The translations under genes and the position numbers were made by a program. A DNA stretch of 64,000 nucleotides from Pedobacter insulae (lineage in GTDB: Bacteria > Bacteroidota > Bacteroidia > Sphingobacteriales > Sphingobacteriaceae): the NCBI RefSeq assembly GCF_900113525.1, contig NZ_FOPP01000002.1:434001-498000 (forward strand), in the 5' to 3' direction. The notes under the pieces are model-generated. The model was not told where the DNA came from, made no database searches, and saw only the letters and a list, made by a program, of their open reading frames with translations. This document shows, one piece after another, positions 1-8,773 of the stretch. The first letter of the stretch is position 1. Each line of letters starts with the position of its first letter.

Positions 1-1047
1 ATTACAGATGCAACGCCCTATGGCAAGGATTTATTAAAACCTTTAGCGGAAGCCTGTAAGAAATATGGTATCAAATTGGGGTTTTATTACTCACAAGCAC
101 AAGATTGGGGTAATGCTGGGGGTGCGGTGGCGCGTAAAGTAATGCGTGAAGGGTGGCCTAACCCTGATAGTACAGGCGTAGATGCTTATACTGCTGCGCG
201 CAAAGGTAAATGGGATCCCGTCCAAGAGACAAAAACATTTGATCAATATATTAATGATGTAGCCGTACCACAACTGAAAGAACTGATGACTAATTATGGT
301 GAGATTGCTGTGTTATGGTGGGATACGCCAACTAATATGACAGATGAGGCTGCTTTAAAGCTTCAGGAAGTATTGAAACTGCAACCGAAAATTATTACCA
401 ATGATAGATTAAAACGTCCAAATTTTTTAGGAGATACCAAAACTCCGGAACAGAAAATACCTGATCTGAGCGAATTGGATGGACAGTTTTGGGAAACATG
501 TATGACGATGAACGGCACTTGGGGGTATCGGAAATCTGATCAAAAATGGAAATCTTCAGCTATATTAATACAAAATTTGATAGATATTGCTTCAAAAGGG
601 GGTAATTACTTGCTTAATGTAGGGCCCAAACCAGACGGGTCTTTTCCGAAAGAGAGCATTGACAGATTAAAAGATGTTGGGGCTTGGATGAAAGTAAACC
701 ATGAGGCTATATACGCAACTTCAGCTAATCCTTTGCCAGCCGTGCCTTGGGGGCGAATTACTAAGAAAAATGTCAAAACAAATACTGTTTTATACCTTTC
801 TGTGTTCGAGTGGCCAAAAGATGGAAAATTAAAAGTAAGTGGCCTTCCAAACAAAATATTAGGAGCAACATTATTATCTACGAGTGCAAAATTGAAAGCA
901 AGTTCAGATAATGATGTAGTAACCGTTCAGGTTCCATTAAGAGCTGTAGACCAAGTTGCTACCGTTATTAAATTAGAAGTTGAAGGTGCGGTAATTGGAA
1001 AGAACCTTAAGCCAGCCGCCAAAATGAAAACAGGAGCAATAGATTAA
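1..1047 (+). CDS. Alpha-L-fucosidase, GH29 (C-terminal part; 5' end outside window)
   Basis: The frame is open from base 1, so 348 codons of a longer gene are visible. The enzyme removes alpha-L-fucose from glycans outside the cytoplasm. Near the left edge the translation reads YGIKLGFYYSQAQDW, a GH29 barrel signature. It is followed by EIAVLWWDTP, where the Asp sits at the usual GH29 nucleophile position, and by the family block GGNYLLNVGPKPDGSFP. A beta-sandwich-like C-terminal region follows. The signal peptide and first half of the barrel lie upstream. A 29-base gap leads to a beta-helix lyase-like gene on the same strand, so this is probably part of a degradative operon. Fucose is found in pectin side chains, arabinogalactan proteins and animal glycans, so the gene alone does not fix the substrate. 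Confidence 0.88.
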   Translation: MTDATPYGKDLLKPLAEACKKYGIKLGFYYSQAQDWGNAGGAVARKVMREGWPNPDSTGVDAYTAARKGKWDPVQETKTFDQYINDVAVPQLKELMTNYGEIAVLWWDTPTNMTDEAALKLQEVLKLQPKIITNDRLKRPNFLGDTKTPEQKIPDLSELDGQFWETCMTMNGTWGYRKSDQKWKSSAILIQNLIDIASKGGNYLLNVGPKPDGSFPKESIDRLKDVGAWMKVNHEAIYATSANPLPAVPWGRITKKNVKTNTVLYLSVFEWPKDGKLKVSGLPNKILGATLLSTSAKLKASSDNDVVTVQVPLRAVDQVATVIKLEVEGAVIGKNLKPAAKMKTGAID

Positions 1048-1076
1048 AGTACACCACAAGTATATAGTTAATTCTT

Positions 1077-2606
1077 ATGAAAAAAATTATCGTAATCTTA
1101 CTATTGCTAGCATTTGTAACTACTTTGTCTGCACAAAAGGTAGCTCAATCTTGGATAGATTTTGTGAGTGCTAAGCAAGCTGGGACCCCCCCCTTGCTAC
1201 CAGATTTTTCTTATGCAGGCTATCATTTTTCTGAAAAGAAAATCCCTGCATCGTCAGGTAAAAAGATATTTAACGTAGTTGATTATGGAGCGAAGCCAAA
1301 TGATGAGGGTTATGATGACGATGCTATTCAAAAGACCATAAGTGCTGCTGAGAAAGGCGATGATGGTGGAATAGTATTTTTCCCGCCTGGAAAATATTTG
1401 ATTGCTGCTGATGGTGACAGTACTAAGCAAATTCTTATTTCTAAAAGTAATATTATACTAAAAGGAAGTGGGAGCGGTGCAGGAGGAACTGAAATTTACC
1501 AAGATAAAATGCGTGTTAATGGTCGGCAAATTTTATTTAAGCCTGCCAATACCAACGTTAAAAAATTAACGACTATTACCAAGGATGCAGATCGTGAGAG
1601 CTTTTGGGTTGAAGTGGCTGATGTTGCAGCATTAAAAGTTGGACAAGATGTGGTGATTCGCCATCGCAGTGAAGAATTTACAAAGATTTATTTTGCACCC
1701 TTATCCTTAAAACAGGAATGGTCGAGATTATTTGGTGCAAATGGTGGTATGCTGATTAACGAAATTCATACCATTGAAAAAATTGACGGAAACAACGTGA
1801 AATTTAAAAATCCCTTACATTTTGATTTAAGGATTGTAAAAAACGCTGCATTTGAATTGACGTCGTATAGTTTTATAGAAGAATGTGGCATAGAGGATAT
1901 TTTATTTACGAGCAATTGGAAAAATTACGATGAGGATTTTATACATCATAAAAATGCAATTCACGATTATGCATGGGAGGCAGTTGGGATGGAATATGTT
2001 AAAAATAGCTGGGTAAGAAACTGCGAATTTCGTGATTGGAATGAAGGCTTATTTGTCCGCGCAGGGTATCAAGTAAGTATCTTGAACGTAAACTTTAAGG
2101 GAAAAAAGGGGCATGCCTCGGTTCATGCGCGTACTGGTTATGGTGTACTGATTAAGCATTGTAATTTTAACAATGCACAACATCATGGCGCGGGTACAGG
2201 TTACAGTGCTGTTGGTACAGTAATTACACAATGTACCTTAGGGACAGATCAAAATATAGATATTCATTCTGGACAGCCTTTTGCAACTTTATATGACGAT
2301 ATTCAAGGTGGTGTTTTCTATAATCTCGGTGGGCCAGAACCTGGACATCCGCATCATGGAAAACATTTGGTATTATGGAATTTTCAGCATCAATCTGCAA
2401 AAGAACAGTATTACAATTTTTGGGATCTTAGTAAGCGCCGGAATTACACAATTGCCCAACCCATTATCGTTGGTTTTCAATCCGACCGTAAAGTGACTTT
2501 TGAGCATGTTGGCCTAAACCAAGCTCAGGGCAAGGCAATTTTGCCAAAATCATTATTTGAAGCGCAATTGACTTTACGTTTAACCGGAAAAAATATAGTC
2601 AAATGA
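1077..2606 (+). CDS. Secreted right-handed beta-helix protein, pectate-lyase superfamily
   Basis: A 509-residue protein with a Sec signal peptide (residues 1 to about 19, ending LSAQ). Residues 60-130 hold the block FNVVDYGAKPNDEGYDDDAIQKTI followed by GGIVFFPPGKY, typical of the N-terminal cap of pectate-lyase-3/GH28-related beta-helices. Repeated helix-coil segments follow, including WVRNCEFRDWNEGLFVRAG and HARTGYGVLIKHCNF, with many His and Asp residues in the second half. I cannot assign a PL or GH family. It is likely a polysaccharide lyase or hydrolase acting on a uronate-containing polymer, because GH105 (which acts on lyase products) lies two genes downstream. It overlaps the next gene by 4 bases (ATGA), indicating translational coupling. 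Confidence 0.72.
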   Translation: MKKIIVILLLLAFVTTLSAQKVAQSWIDFVSAKQAGTPPLLPDFSYAGYHFSEKKIPASSGKKIFNVVDYGAKPNDEGYDDDAIQKTISAAEKGDDGGIVFFPPGKYLIAADGDSTKQILISKSNIILKGSGSGAGGTEIYQDKMRVNGRQILFKPANTNVKKLTTITKDADRESFWVEVADVAALKVGQDVVIRHRSEEFTKIYFAPLSLKQEWSRLFGANGGMLINEIHTIEKIDGNNVKFKNPLHFDLRIVKNAAFELTSYSFIEECGIEDILFTSNWKNYDEDFIHHKNAIHDYAWEAVGMEYVKNSWVRNCEFRDWNEGLFVRAGYQVSILNVNFKGKKGHASVHARTGYGVLIKHCNFNNAQHHGAGTGYSAVGTVITQCTLGTDQNIDIHSGQPFATLYDDIQGGVFYNLGGPEPGHPHHGKHLVLWNFQHQSAKEQYYNFWDLSKRRNYTIAQPIIVGFQSDRKVTFEHVGLNQAQGKAILPKSLFEAQLTLRLTGKNIVK

Positions 2607-3448
2607 AAGAGCTAAGATGTTTTTTTGTATCACTATTGTTTTGTTGGTTAAGCTTTCAGGTAATGGCACAGCCTTCCATCAGCAATGAGAAAACAGTGAA
2701 ATGGCATCGTTTTGAAAAAAAGGAATTTAAGTTCAATGGTCACGTAGCGTGGATGATAGCACCTGAGAAACCTTTACCTGGGAAACCTTGGGTTTGGAAA
2801 GCATATTTTCCTGACTGGCATACACAGCCAGATAGCATCTTGTTGGAAAGAGGTTTTCATGTGGCTTATATCAATGCTAATGATTTGTTTGGACACGCAA
2901 AAGCATTAATGATTTGGGATCAATTTTACGAATACCTTGTAGCGAAAAACGGCCTTGCTACAAAAGTAGCCTTGGAAGGTGTAAGTCGTGGTGGTTTATA
3001 TGTTTATGGTTGGGCAAAGCGACATCCGGCTAAAGTGAGTTGTATTTATGCAGAAGCTCCTGTTTGCGATTTTAATAGCTGGCCGGGTGGAAAAGGATTG
3101 AGCAAAGGATCAGATGCAGATTGGAAGAAGCTATTGGACCTGTATGGGTTAACGGAAGAGGAAGCGCTTCGATATACCGACCAACCGAAAGATAATCTGG
3201 ATAACCTCGCAGCTTTAAAAGTACCAATTTTACACATAATTGGGCTCGATGACAAGATTGTTCCCATTGCAGAAAATACGCTCTTATTGGTTCAAAATTA
3301 TGTGCTAAAAGGCGGTCCGGCCACCATTATCCCAATGACCAAAGGGAAACAGAGTTTGGAGGGCCACCACTTTCCGATTGAACAACCAACTTTAATTGCC
3401 GATTTCATTTATCGAAATAGTGTTCCCGTCGTCAGTAAGAAACTTTAA
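2603..3448 (+). CDS. Secreted alpha/beta-hydrolase (probable carbohydrate esterase)
   Basis: A 281-residue protein with a signal peptide ending VMAQ (about residue 22). The fold is indicated by the nucleophile elbow GVSRGG (Ser in the middle), a later acid region IIGLDDKIVP and a terminal EGHHFP block supplying the catalytic His. The three lie in the correct order for a Ser-Asp-His triad. The start overlaps the stop of the beta-helix gene, so the two are probably made together and may act on one substrate, with this enzyme removing ester groups. Proteins of this type are often annotated simply as alpha/beta hydrolase or prolyl-oligopeptidase-like. A peptidase role is possible, but the neighbourhood favours a sugar esterase. 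Confidence 0.75.
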   Translation: MKELRCFFVSLLFCWLSFQVMAQPSISNEKTVKWHRFEKKEFKFNGHVAWMIAPEKPLPGKPWVWKAYFPDWHTQPDSILLERGFHVAYINANDLFGHAKALMIWDQFYEYLVAKNGLATKVALEGVSRGGLYVYGWAKRHPAKVSCIYAEAPVCDFNSWPGGKGLSKGSDADWKKLLDLYGLTEEEALRYTDQPKDNLDNLAALKVPILHIIGLDDKIVPIAENTLLLVQNYVLKGGPATIIPMTKGKQSLEGHHFPIEQPTLIADFIYRNSVPVVSKKL

Positions 3449-3512
3449 AGTGTACTAAATAGCTATTAGCAGTCTGTTTCAACCTATAATCTAAATCAGC
3501 TAACCCCCAGAA

Positions 3513-4643
3513 ATGAAAACAAATATATGTTTACTGATTGTGCTACTTAGTAGCGCAACAGTCATCGCTCAGCCCAAACAATCGGTTAAAGAATTTAAAA
3601 ATTGGCCTTCAGGTACATCACCTGCAGAAATTGGAAAACGAGTTGCAGATCGTTTTGTGGCTACACCACACACTAATTTTGGTCGCCCTACACCACCAAA
3701 GGTGATTACCTATCCAGAATCTTGCGCATGGTATGGTGCCTTAAAATTTGCCAAGGAAAGCAAGGATACTAGACTGTTAACACAGTTGGTTAAGCGCTTT
3801 GAGCCATTTTTTGGAGAAGAAGCATCGCTTATTCCAATCCCTGACCATGTAGATTACGGGGTTTTTGGTGCTGTACCCTTAGAGCTTTACAGGCAAACTA
3901 AAGTGCAAAAGTACTTGGTAATGGGACAAAATATTGCAGACAAGCAATGGGGGCCACCTGAAGGGAAGAGGGTAGTACCAGAATCACATATTTTTTATAG
4001 TAAAGGCCTTACTTGGCAAACTAGAATGTGGATTGACGATATGTTTATGATCAATGCTTTGCAAGCGCAAGCTTTTCGTGCAACAGGTAATCGGGTTTAT
4101 CTTGATCGTGCCGCCAGGGAAATGGTTGTTTACCTTGATTCACTACAAAAACCAAATGGACTTTTTTACCATGCACCAGATGTGCCTTTCTTTTGGGGGA
4201 GGGGCAACGGTTGGATGGCAGCGGGGATGGCCGAAATTCTAACTTCTCTTCCGGTAACTCATCCAAATAGACCAAGGATTATGGATGGATATCAAATCAT
4301 GATGCGCTCTTTGCTGAAATACCAAGCCGAATCTGGGATGTGGCGTCAATTGGTAGATGTACCGGCATCTTGGGAAGAGAGTTCGGGTACAGCTATGTTT
4401 ACGTATGCCCTGGTAACTGGTGTAAAAAAAGGTTGGCTAGCGCAAAAAGAGTATGCTCCAGCCGTTAGGAAAGCATGGCTGGCTTTGGTATCCAAAATTG
4501 ATAGCAATGCTGATGTGAGTGACGTTTGTGAAGGGACAAATAAGAAAAATGATTTCCAATATTATTTGGATCGTAAACGCTTAACTGGTGATTTGCATGG
4601 TCAGGCACCCTTATTATGGACAGCTGCAGCATTTTTACAATAA
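3513..4643 (+). CDS. Unsaturated uronyl hydrolase, GH105 (YteR-like)
   Basis: A 376-residue secreted protein (signal peptide ending VIAQ). GH105 enzymes remove the delta-4,5-unsaturated uronic acid left at the non-reducing end by polysaccharide lyases, classically from rhamnogalacturonan-I. The (alpha/alpha)6 barrel is shown by the YPESCAWYGALKF region, WIDDMFMINALQ (the Asp is the usual catalytic residue) and FFWGRGNGWMAAGMAEIL, followed by WRQLVDVPASWEESSGTAMF. The size is normal for the family. Its position after a beta-helix lyase-like gene fits the order lyase, then unsaturated-uronyl removal. GH88 is the main alternative, but the FWGRGNGW block is closer to GH105. Confidence 0.9.
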   Translation: MKTNICLLIVLLSSATVIAQPKQSVKEFKNWPSGTSPAEIGKRVADRFVATPHTNFGRPTPPKVITYPESCAWYGALKFAKESKDTRLLTQLVKRFEPFFGEEASLIPIPDHVDYGVFGAVPLELYRQTKVQKYLVMGQNIADKQWGPPEGKRVVPESHIFYSKGLTWQTRMWIDDMFMINALQAQAFRATGNRVYLDRAAREMVVYLDSLQKPNGLFYHAPDVPFFWGRGNGWMAAGMAEILTSLPVTHPNRPRIMDGYQIMMRSLLKYQAESGMWRQLVDVPASWEESSGTAMFTYALVTGVKKGWLAQKEYAPAVRKAWLALVSKIDSNADVSDVCEGTNKKNDFQYYLDRKRLTGDLHGQAPLLWTAAAFLQ

Positions 4644-4655
4644 TTAACTAATGCT

Positions 4656-6167
4656 ATGATAAACTTTAAAATTTTTGTAAAAGAGATGGTCTTAACTGTC
4701 TTTTTACTTGCTTTAGTTAACCTTTCATGGGCTCAAATTAAGCTCCCCGCTATTATCGCTGATGAGATGGTGTTGCAGCAAAAAACGAAGGTTAATTTAT
4801 GGGGTTGGGCAATTGCGGGTGAAAGTGTATCTATTTTGGCAAGTTGGGATCACCAAATATTGCGAACTATTGCCGATATAAATGGAAACTGGACTATTCC
4901 TCTTCATACACCAAAAGCTGGAGGACCCTACACCTTGACCATTACTGGGAAAAATAAAATCGTAATCAACAACGTATTGTTAGGCGAGGTTTGGTTGTGC
5001 TCCGGTCAATCTAATATGACCTTTCCGCTGGGAAAGCAAGCCACCAGCTGGCAGACAGGCGTTTTTAATTATGAACAAGAAATTGCAGCTGCTGATTACC
5101 CTAGACTTAGAATGTTTACTGTGAAGCAAACTATTGCTTCCACACCTAAACATGATGTGGAAGGAAAATGGGAAACTTGTACACCGCAAACGGCGGGTAA
5201 ATTTTCTGCAGTGGCCTATTATTTTGGAAGGGAGATTTTAAAGGGAACTGGATTTCCGGTAGGGCTTATCCATTCATCTTGGGGTGGAACTCCGGCAGAA
5301 TCATGGACAAAAAAAGAGGTTTTAGAAAATGATGCGGAGTTGATCAAGATTTTGGAGGAATATCAAAAGAGGGTGAAGGATTACCCTTTGATAAAACAGG
5401 CTTATGAAATGGACTTGGCCAAATTAAAGAACGAAGGATCAACTAAACCCATACCGAAAGCGCCAGTAAATCCAGGTACAGATTATAAGGCTCCAACTGT
5501 ACTCTTCAACGCGATGATTAGTCCGCTATTACCTTACACTTTAAAAGGCGTAATCTGGTATCAAGGTGAATCGAATTCTGATCGTGCTAGCCAATATCAA
5601 AAACTCTTCCCTACACTGATTAATCATTGGCGAAAAGATTTTGGGCAGGATCTGCCTTTTTACTTTGTGCAGATTGCAATGCATTATCAGAAGAAACCAG
5701 AAATAAGAGAAGCGCAGTTGATAACCTACCGGCAACTACGAAATACTGGTATGGTGGTGATTACAGATGTTGGGGATTCGTTAGATATCCATCCAAGAAA
5801 TAAAGAGACGGTTGGGAAGCGATTAGCCTTATGGCCAATGGCTAAATTGTATCATCGGCAAAAAGCGTTTTCTGGCCCATTGTACAAATCAAAAAAAGTT
5901 GAAGGGAATAAAATCAGGATCTGGTTTGACTTTGGAGAAGGCCTTTTGGCAAAAGATGGTGATTTAAGGGAATTCGAAATTGCAGGTGCAGATAAGCAGT
6001 TCGTACCGGCAAAGGCTATCATCGAAGGTAATACAGTTGTTATTCAATGTAACTCGATTACCAAACCAGTTGCCGTACGTTTTGCTTGGAAAAATTTTTC
6101 GAGGCCCAATCTTTTTAACTTTGCCAATTTGCCTGCTTCACCTTTTAGGACAGATAATTGGGAATAA
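4656..6167 (+). CDS. SGNH/GDSL sialate O-acetylesterase-like carbohydrate esterase
   Basis: A 503-residue secreted protein. An ATG five bases earlier (4651) meets a stop at once, so 4656 is the start. The signal peptide ends SWAQ (about residue 26). An N-terminal beta domain (IIADEMVLQQ... NLWGWA) precedes GEVWLCSGQSNM, where the Ser of SGQSN is the nucleophile. Later blocks are HSSWGGTPAESW, GVIWYQGESN and ITDVGDSLDIHPRNK; the last supplies the Asp-x-x-His pair. This is the typical architecture of 9-O-acetyl sialate or acetylated-polysaccharide esterases in Bacteroidota loci. No sialic acid gene is present, so removal of acetyl groups from pectin-like or other polysaccharide is more likely. 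A paralogue lies at 43794-45707. Confidence 0.88.
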   Translation: MINFKIFVKEMVLTVFLLALVNLSWAQIKLPAIIADEMVLQQKTKVNLWGWAIAGESVSILASWDHQILRTIADINGNWTIPLHTPKAGGPYTLTITGKNKIVINNVLLGEVWLCSGQSNMTFPLGKQATSWQTGVFNYEQEIAAADYPRLRMFTVKQTIASTPKHDVEGKWETCTPQTAGKFSAVAYYFGREILKGTGFPVGLIHSSWGGTPAESWTKKEVLENDAELIKILEEYQKRVKDYPLIKQAYEMDLAKLKNEGSTKPIPKAPVNPGTDYKAPTVLFNAMISPLLPYTLKGVIWYQGESNSDRASQYQKLFPTLINHWRKDFGQDLPFYFVQIAMHYQKKPEIREAQLITYRQLRNTGMVVITDVGDSLDIHPRNKETVGKRLALWPMAKLYHRQKAFSGPLYKSKKVEGNKIRIWFDFGEGLLAKDGDLREFEIAGADKQFVPAKAIIEGNTVVIQCNSITKPVAVRFAWKNFSRPNLFNFANLPASPFRTDNWE

Positions 6168-6262
6168 ACTTGCATGTTTCATTGCTTCTCAGAACCACAA
6201 TAATAGAGAAGTGGCAGACTACATATCAATTAATTATTAACCAAATATTAAAACCAAGTATC

Positions 6263-7336
6263 ATGAAAAAAATCAACATCCTAATGTTAGGCATCGCACT
6301 GGCTTTGTTCCAAAGCAGTTGCAAGAAAGGCAACACCAATGCAGAAAACGTAGAATCGGAATTCACCAACAATAATCCTTCGTGGAAAAAGGGTTCAGGC
6401 GGTTCTACTATCCAATCTATTTACCATAATGGTGACGCTTCACTTGGAATTGCGGCAGTTTGGAAGGCGATTAACGTAGAGCAAAGTGGAACGGTTACCG
6501 TTGTAAATGATGAAACAGGTACACCTGTATGGAAGTTTCTTAAGCCCGCTGGGAGTCACCGTGCTGAAGGGCACGGCTCTGTTGGCTTTGCTGCGCCCGA
6601 AGGGACTAACTTTTATGTAGGTTGGCGGAGTAAAATCTACATGCCTATATCGCTACAGACCGATGCAATTTGGCAATGGAAATCTTATCCGACAGCTGGC
6701 TCATTAGCAAACCACCCTTTGATGCTGAGAACCAAAAATGGTAATATAGAATTGCAATATTTCGATGCTAATCACACCGCTTTTGTATTATGGTCGACAC
6801 CACTGGTTACCAACGCTTGGACTGATTTTACCATGCGTATCAATGCGTCTTATAGTGCAACAACTGGCTATGTTGAATTGTGGTATAATGGTGTTAAACA
6901 GACACTTATTGGGGGTGGCCAACGTTATTATTGCCGAACTTTAGATAGCGATTATTGCGATCCAAAATGGGGAGTGTATGGTGGAGATGAGTCTCAGGCA
7001 ACACATTTTGTGAAGCGCATTAGGATAGCAAGTACTTATGCAGAAGCTGCAGCAACTCCACCCCCGGCTCCGAAAGTAACGCTTTATCAGAATTGTAGTT
7101 ATGGGGGTTGGAATAGTAGCCTTGGGGTTGGTTCTTATACCATGTCCCAATTGCAGGCTTTAGGGGTAATTAACGATGAGGCATCAGCAGTGAAAGTGCC
7201 AGCTGGCTTGAAAGTAACGTTATATAAGAGCAATAATTTTACAGGGAGTGTCATAACACTTACTGCAGATGAAGACTGCTTAACTGATATTGGTTTTAAT
7301 GACAGTGTTTCGTCGCTAGTTGTGAGTGTGAATTAG
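6263..7336 (+). CDS. Lipoprotein polysaccharide lyase-like protein with C-terminal beta/gamma-crystallin domain
   Basis: The start chosen is the ATG at 6263, since it gives a lipoprotein signal (MKKINILMLGIALALFQSSC, Cys 20); the frame stays open further upstream but without a signal. Residues about 40-255 resemble the jelly-roll lyases grouped as heparin-lyase-I/PL20-like (SHRAEGHGSVGF, WQWKSYPTAGS, ANHPLMLRTKNGNIELQYF, WTDFTMRI, LWYNGVKQ). Residues about 270-357 form a beta/gamma-crystallin-like domain with paired VTLY strands and two Ca-binding-type motifs, NDEASA (304-309) and NDSVSS (346-351). The protein is probably anchored in the outer membrane. The lyase assignment is from pattern memory; the substrate is unknown, perhaps a glucuronate-containing polymer. 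A strong hairpin follows the stop. Confidence 0.68.
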   Translation: MKKINILMLGIALALFQSSCKKGNTNAENVESEFTNNNPSWKKGSGGSTIQSIYHNGDASLGIAAVWKAINVEQSGTVTVVNDETGTPVWKFLKPAGSHRAEGHGSVGFAAPEGTNFYVGWRSKIYMPISLQTDAIWQWKSYPTAGSLANHPLMLRTKNGNIELQYFDANHTAFVLWSTPLVTNAWTDFTMRINASYSATTGYVELWYNGVKQTLIGGGQRYYCRTLDSDYCDPKWGVYGGDESQATHFVKRIRIASTYAEAAATPPPAPKVTLYQNCSYGGWNSSLGVGSYTMSQLQALGVINDEASAVKVPAGLKVTLYKSNNFTGSVITLTADEDCLTDIGFNDSVSSLVVSVN

Positions 7337-7345
7337 CTATCCCTA

Positions 7346-7373
7346 AAAGCCAGATCTACACAGGTCTGGCTTT
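7346..7373 (+). terminator. Hairpin terminator after the first carbohydrate block
   Basis: A perfect 9-bp stem, AAAGCCAGA (7346-7354) with TCTGGCTTT (7365-7373), encloses a 10-base loop. It lies 9 bases after the stop of the crystallin-lyase gene. The A-rich left and T-rich right ends make it work like a rho-independent terminator, although the T tract is short. Confidence 0.7.
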
Positions 7374-7499
7374 GCTAGGTTACAAATTTTGGCTACAATC
7401 TTTACAAGCTCCGGGCCCGTATTTATACAATTTAAATACCGTATAAACACGCGCTTTTTTGCAAAATATAACTTGGTATGTTTGTGCATATTCCATCTT

Positions 7500-7883
7500 A
7501 TGTTAAAACCAATTCCTGCTAAATCACAAAGAATCTTAATTATAGATGACGACCATAGTATTTGTGATATTTTGCAGGAGCTCTTGGTTTCTCTAGGTTA
7601 TGTGGTTGCTGTTTCTCATGGTGTTTCGGATATAGACGAACTTATTAAAAAAGAAAGCCCAGATTTAATCGTATTAGATTACCTTCTTCCATCAATAAAT
7701 GGAGGTGCCCTTTGTAAACACATAAAGGAGAATAGGCTATATTCAAAAATTCCTGTTATTATTTATTCAGCTTATCCGCTCACAATGACATCATTGTCGG
7801 ATTATGGATGTGATGCTTTTATTACTAAACCTTTTGATCTTAATGAGATGATTGATAAAATAGAAAAGTTAACTGAAGGATAA
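7500..7883 (+). CDS. Single-domain response regulator (CheY-like receiver)
   Basis: The open frame begins further upstream (7389), but the receiver starts right after the ATG at 7500, which gives a normal 127-residue protein. Receiver landmarks are in order: ILIIDDD acidic pocket, LIVLDYLLP with the phospho-acceptor Asp, VIIYSA with the switch Ser/Thr position, and ITKPFD with the conserved Lys. No output domain follows, so it must act through protein contacts, as CheY or Spo0F do. No kinase is adjacent on this strand; the nearest is at 11155-12801. It is convergent with the SemiSWEET gene, with only 4 bases between them. Confidence 0.85.
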   Translation: MLKPIPAKSQRILIIDDDHSICDILQELLVSLGYVVAVSHGVSDIDELIKKESPDLIVLDYLLPSINGGALCKHIKENRLYSKIPVIIYSAYPLTMTSLSDYGCDAFITKPFDLNEMIDKIEKLTEG

Positions 7884-7887
7884 GTGA

Positions 7888-8157
7888 CTATTTTTTATTT
7901 TTAAAGCGGTAATTGAGGTAAATCATCAGCAAATCCAGTATGCAGGAAAACGCATTGGTAATTAGAATTGGTAAATCTTTGATTAATATTCCATAGTACA
8001 ACCAAGCGCCATTACCCGCTAATAAGATCATAAACATGATGGGCGACACATCCTGGGCTTTTTTATCTTTTACGACTTTAATGATCTGTGGAAGAGAGGA
8101 AATTGCCGTTAATATACCAGCTGCAAGTCCGATATATGATTTAAATTCCACGATCAT
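7888..8157 (-). CDS. SemiSWEET-type PQ-loop sugar transporter
   Basis: An 89-residue membrane protein with three predicted helices and the PQ motif SSLPQIIK in the first helix, followed by DVSPIMFMILLAGNGAWLYYGI and a third hydrophobic helix. This matches bacterial SemiSWEETs, which dimerise to form a facilitated sugar channel. Its start lies 17 bases inside the end of the upstream unknown gene (8141-8767), so the two are probably translated together. The substrate cannot be read from the sequence. Length and helix count are typical. Confidence 0.85.
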   Translation of the reverse strand: MIVEFKSYIGLAAGILTAISSLPQIIKVVKDKKAQDVSPIMFMILLAGNGAWLYYGILIKDLPILITNAFSCILDLLMIYLNYRFKNKK

Positions 8158-8767
8158 TGTTTAAACTCACTATACCCTCTGTCAATAATTTCCATTGAAG
8201 AACAGAAATACCTAAAATGGCTCCAAGCCCGATGATCGCATTGCGAGCTTTGTCTGCAATTCCGTCAATCTTTAAATTGGGTACCTCATTTCTGCCATGT
8301 ACTTCAGCCTGAATGAGCCGACCCTGTCTGGCTACAATAAAAGTCGAAGTCGCTGCATCGTTTAAAAAATGAGCAGTATCAACGCTTTCCGCATGTGGAT
8401 TGGCACAAGGCTTAACCTTCATGACGAGTACTTCCTTATCAATACCTGTCGCCGTAATTTCTTCAATGTTTTGAATCATTACCCAGTCAAAACCATCTCC
8501 CACGTTGCTACCGGGACCAGGAATATCTATTCGAATGAGGTTCCCTATTTTAGCCTGGCCCTCTTTGGGATTGCCTTGGCTATCAGTTTGCCGAAACACA
8601 CTAGCCTTTATCGGACAGATTTGATGCCAATTATTAATGTCGAGTAAACGTGTTGTGGCTATTTTGAAATGGTATTGAGCTGCTGGTAAGTCGTCAAGCA
8701 GTTGCGATGCTATCGCATCGGTAAAGTGTCCCTCTTTTTGAATTGGGATATAAGGAGTATTATCCAT
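8141..8767 (-). CDS. Conserved-looking protein of unknown function with hydrophobic C-terminal helix
   Basis: A 208-residue protein with no motif I recognise. The first 165 residues look like a soluble mixed alpha/beta or beta-rich domain (KIGNLIRIDIPGPGSNVGDGFDWVMI; EVLVMKVKPCANPH). Near the C-terminus IIGLGAILGISVLQW could be one membrane-anchoring helix. It starts 6 bases after the Rieske oxidoreductase stop and overlaps the SemiSWEET by 17 bases, so the three are almost certainly one transcription unit. A role linked to the oxidoreductase or to the transporter is only inferred from position. Confidence 0.7.
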   Translation of the reverse strand: MDNTPYIPIQKEGHFTDAIASQLLDDLPAAQYHFKIATTRLLDINNWHQICPIKASVFRQTDSQGNPKEGQAKIGNLIRIDIPGPGSNVGDGFDWVMIQNIEEITATGIDKEVLVMKVKPCANPHAESVDTAHFLNDAATSTFIVARQGRLIQAEVHGRNEVPNLKIDGIADKARNAIIGLGAILGISVLQWKLLTEGIVSLNNDRGI

Positions 8768-8773
8768 AATTTA

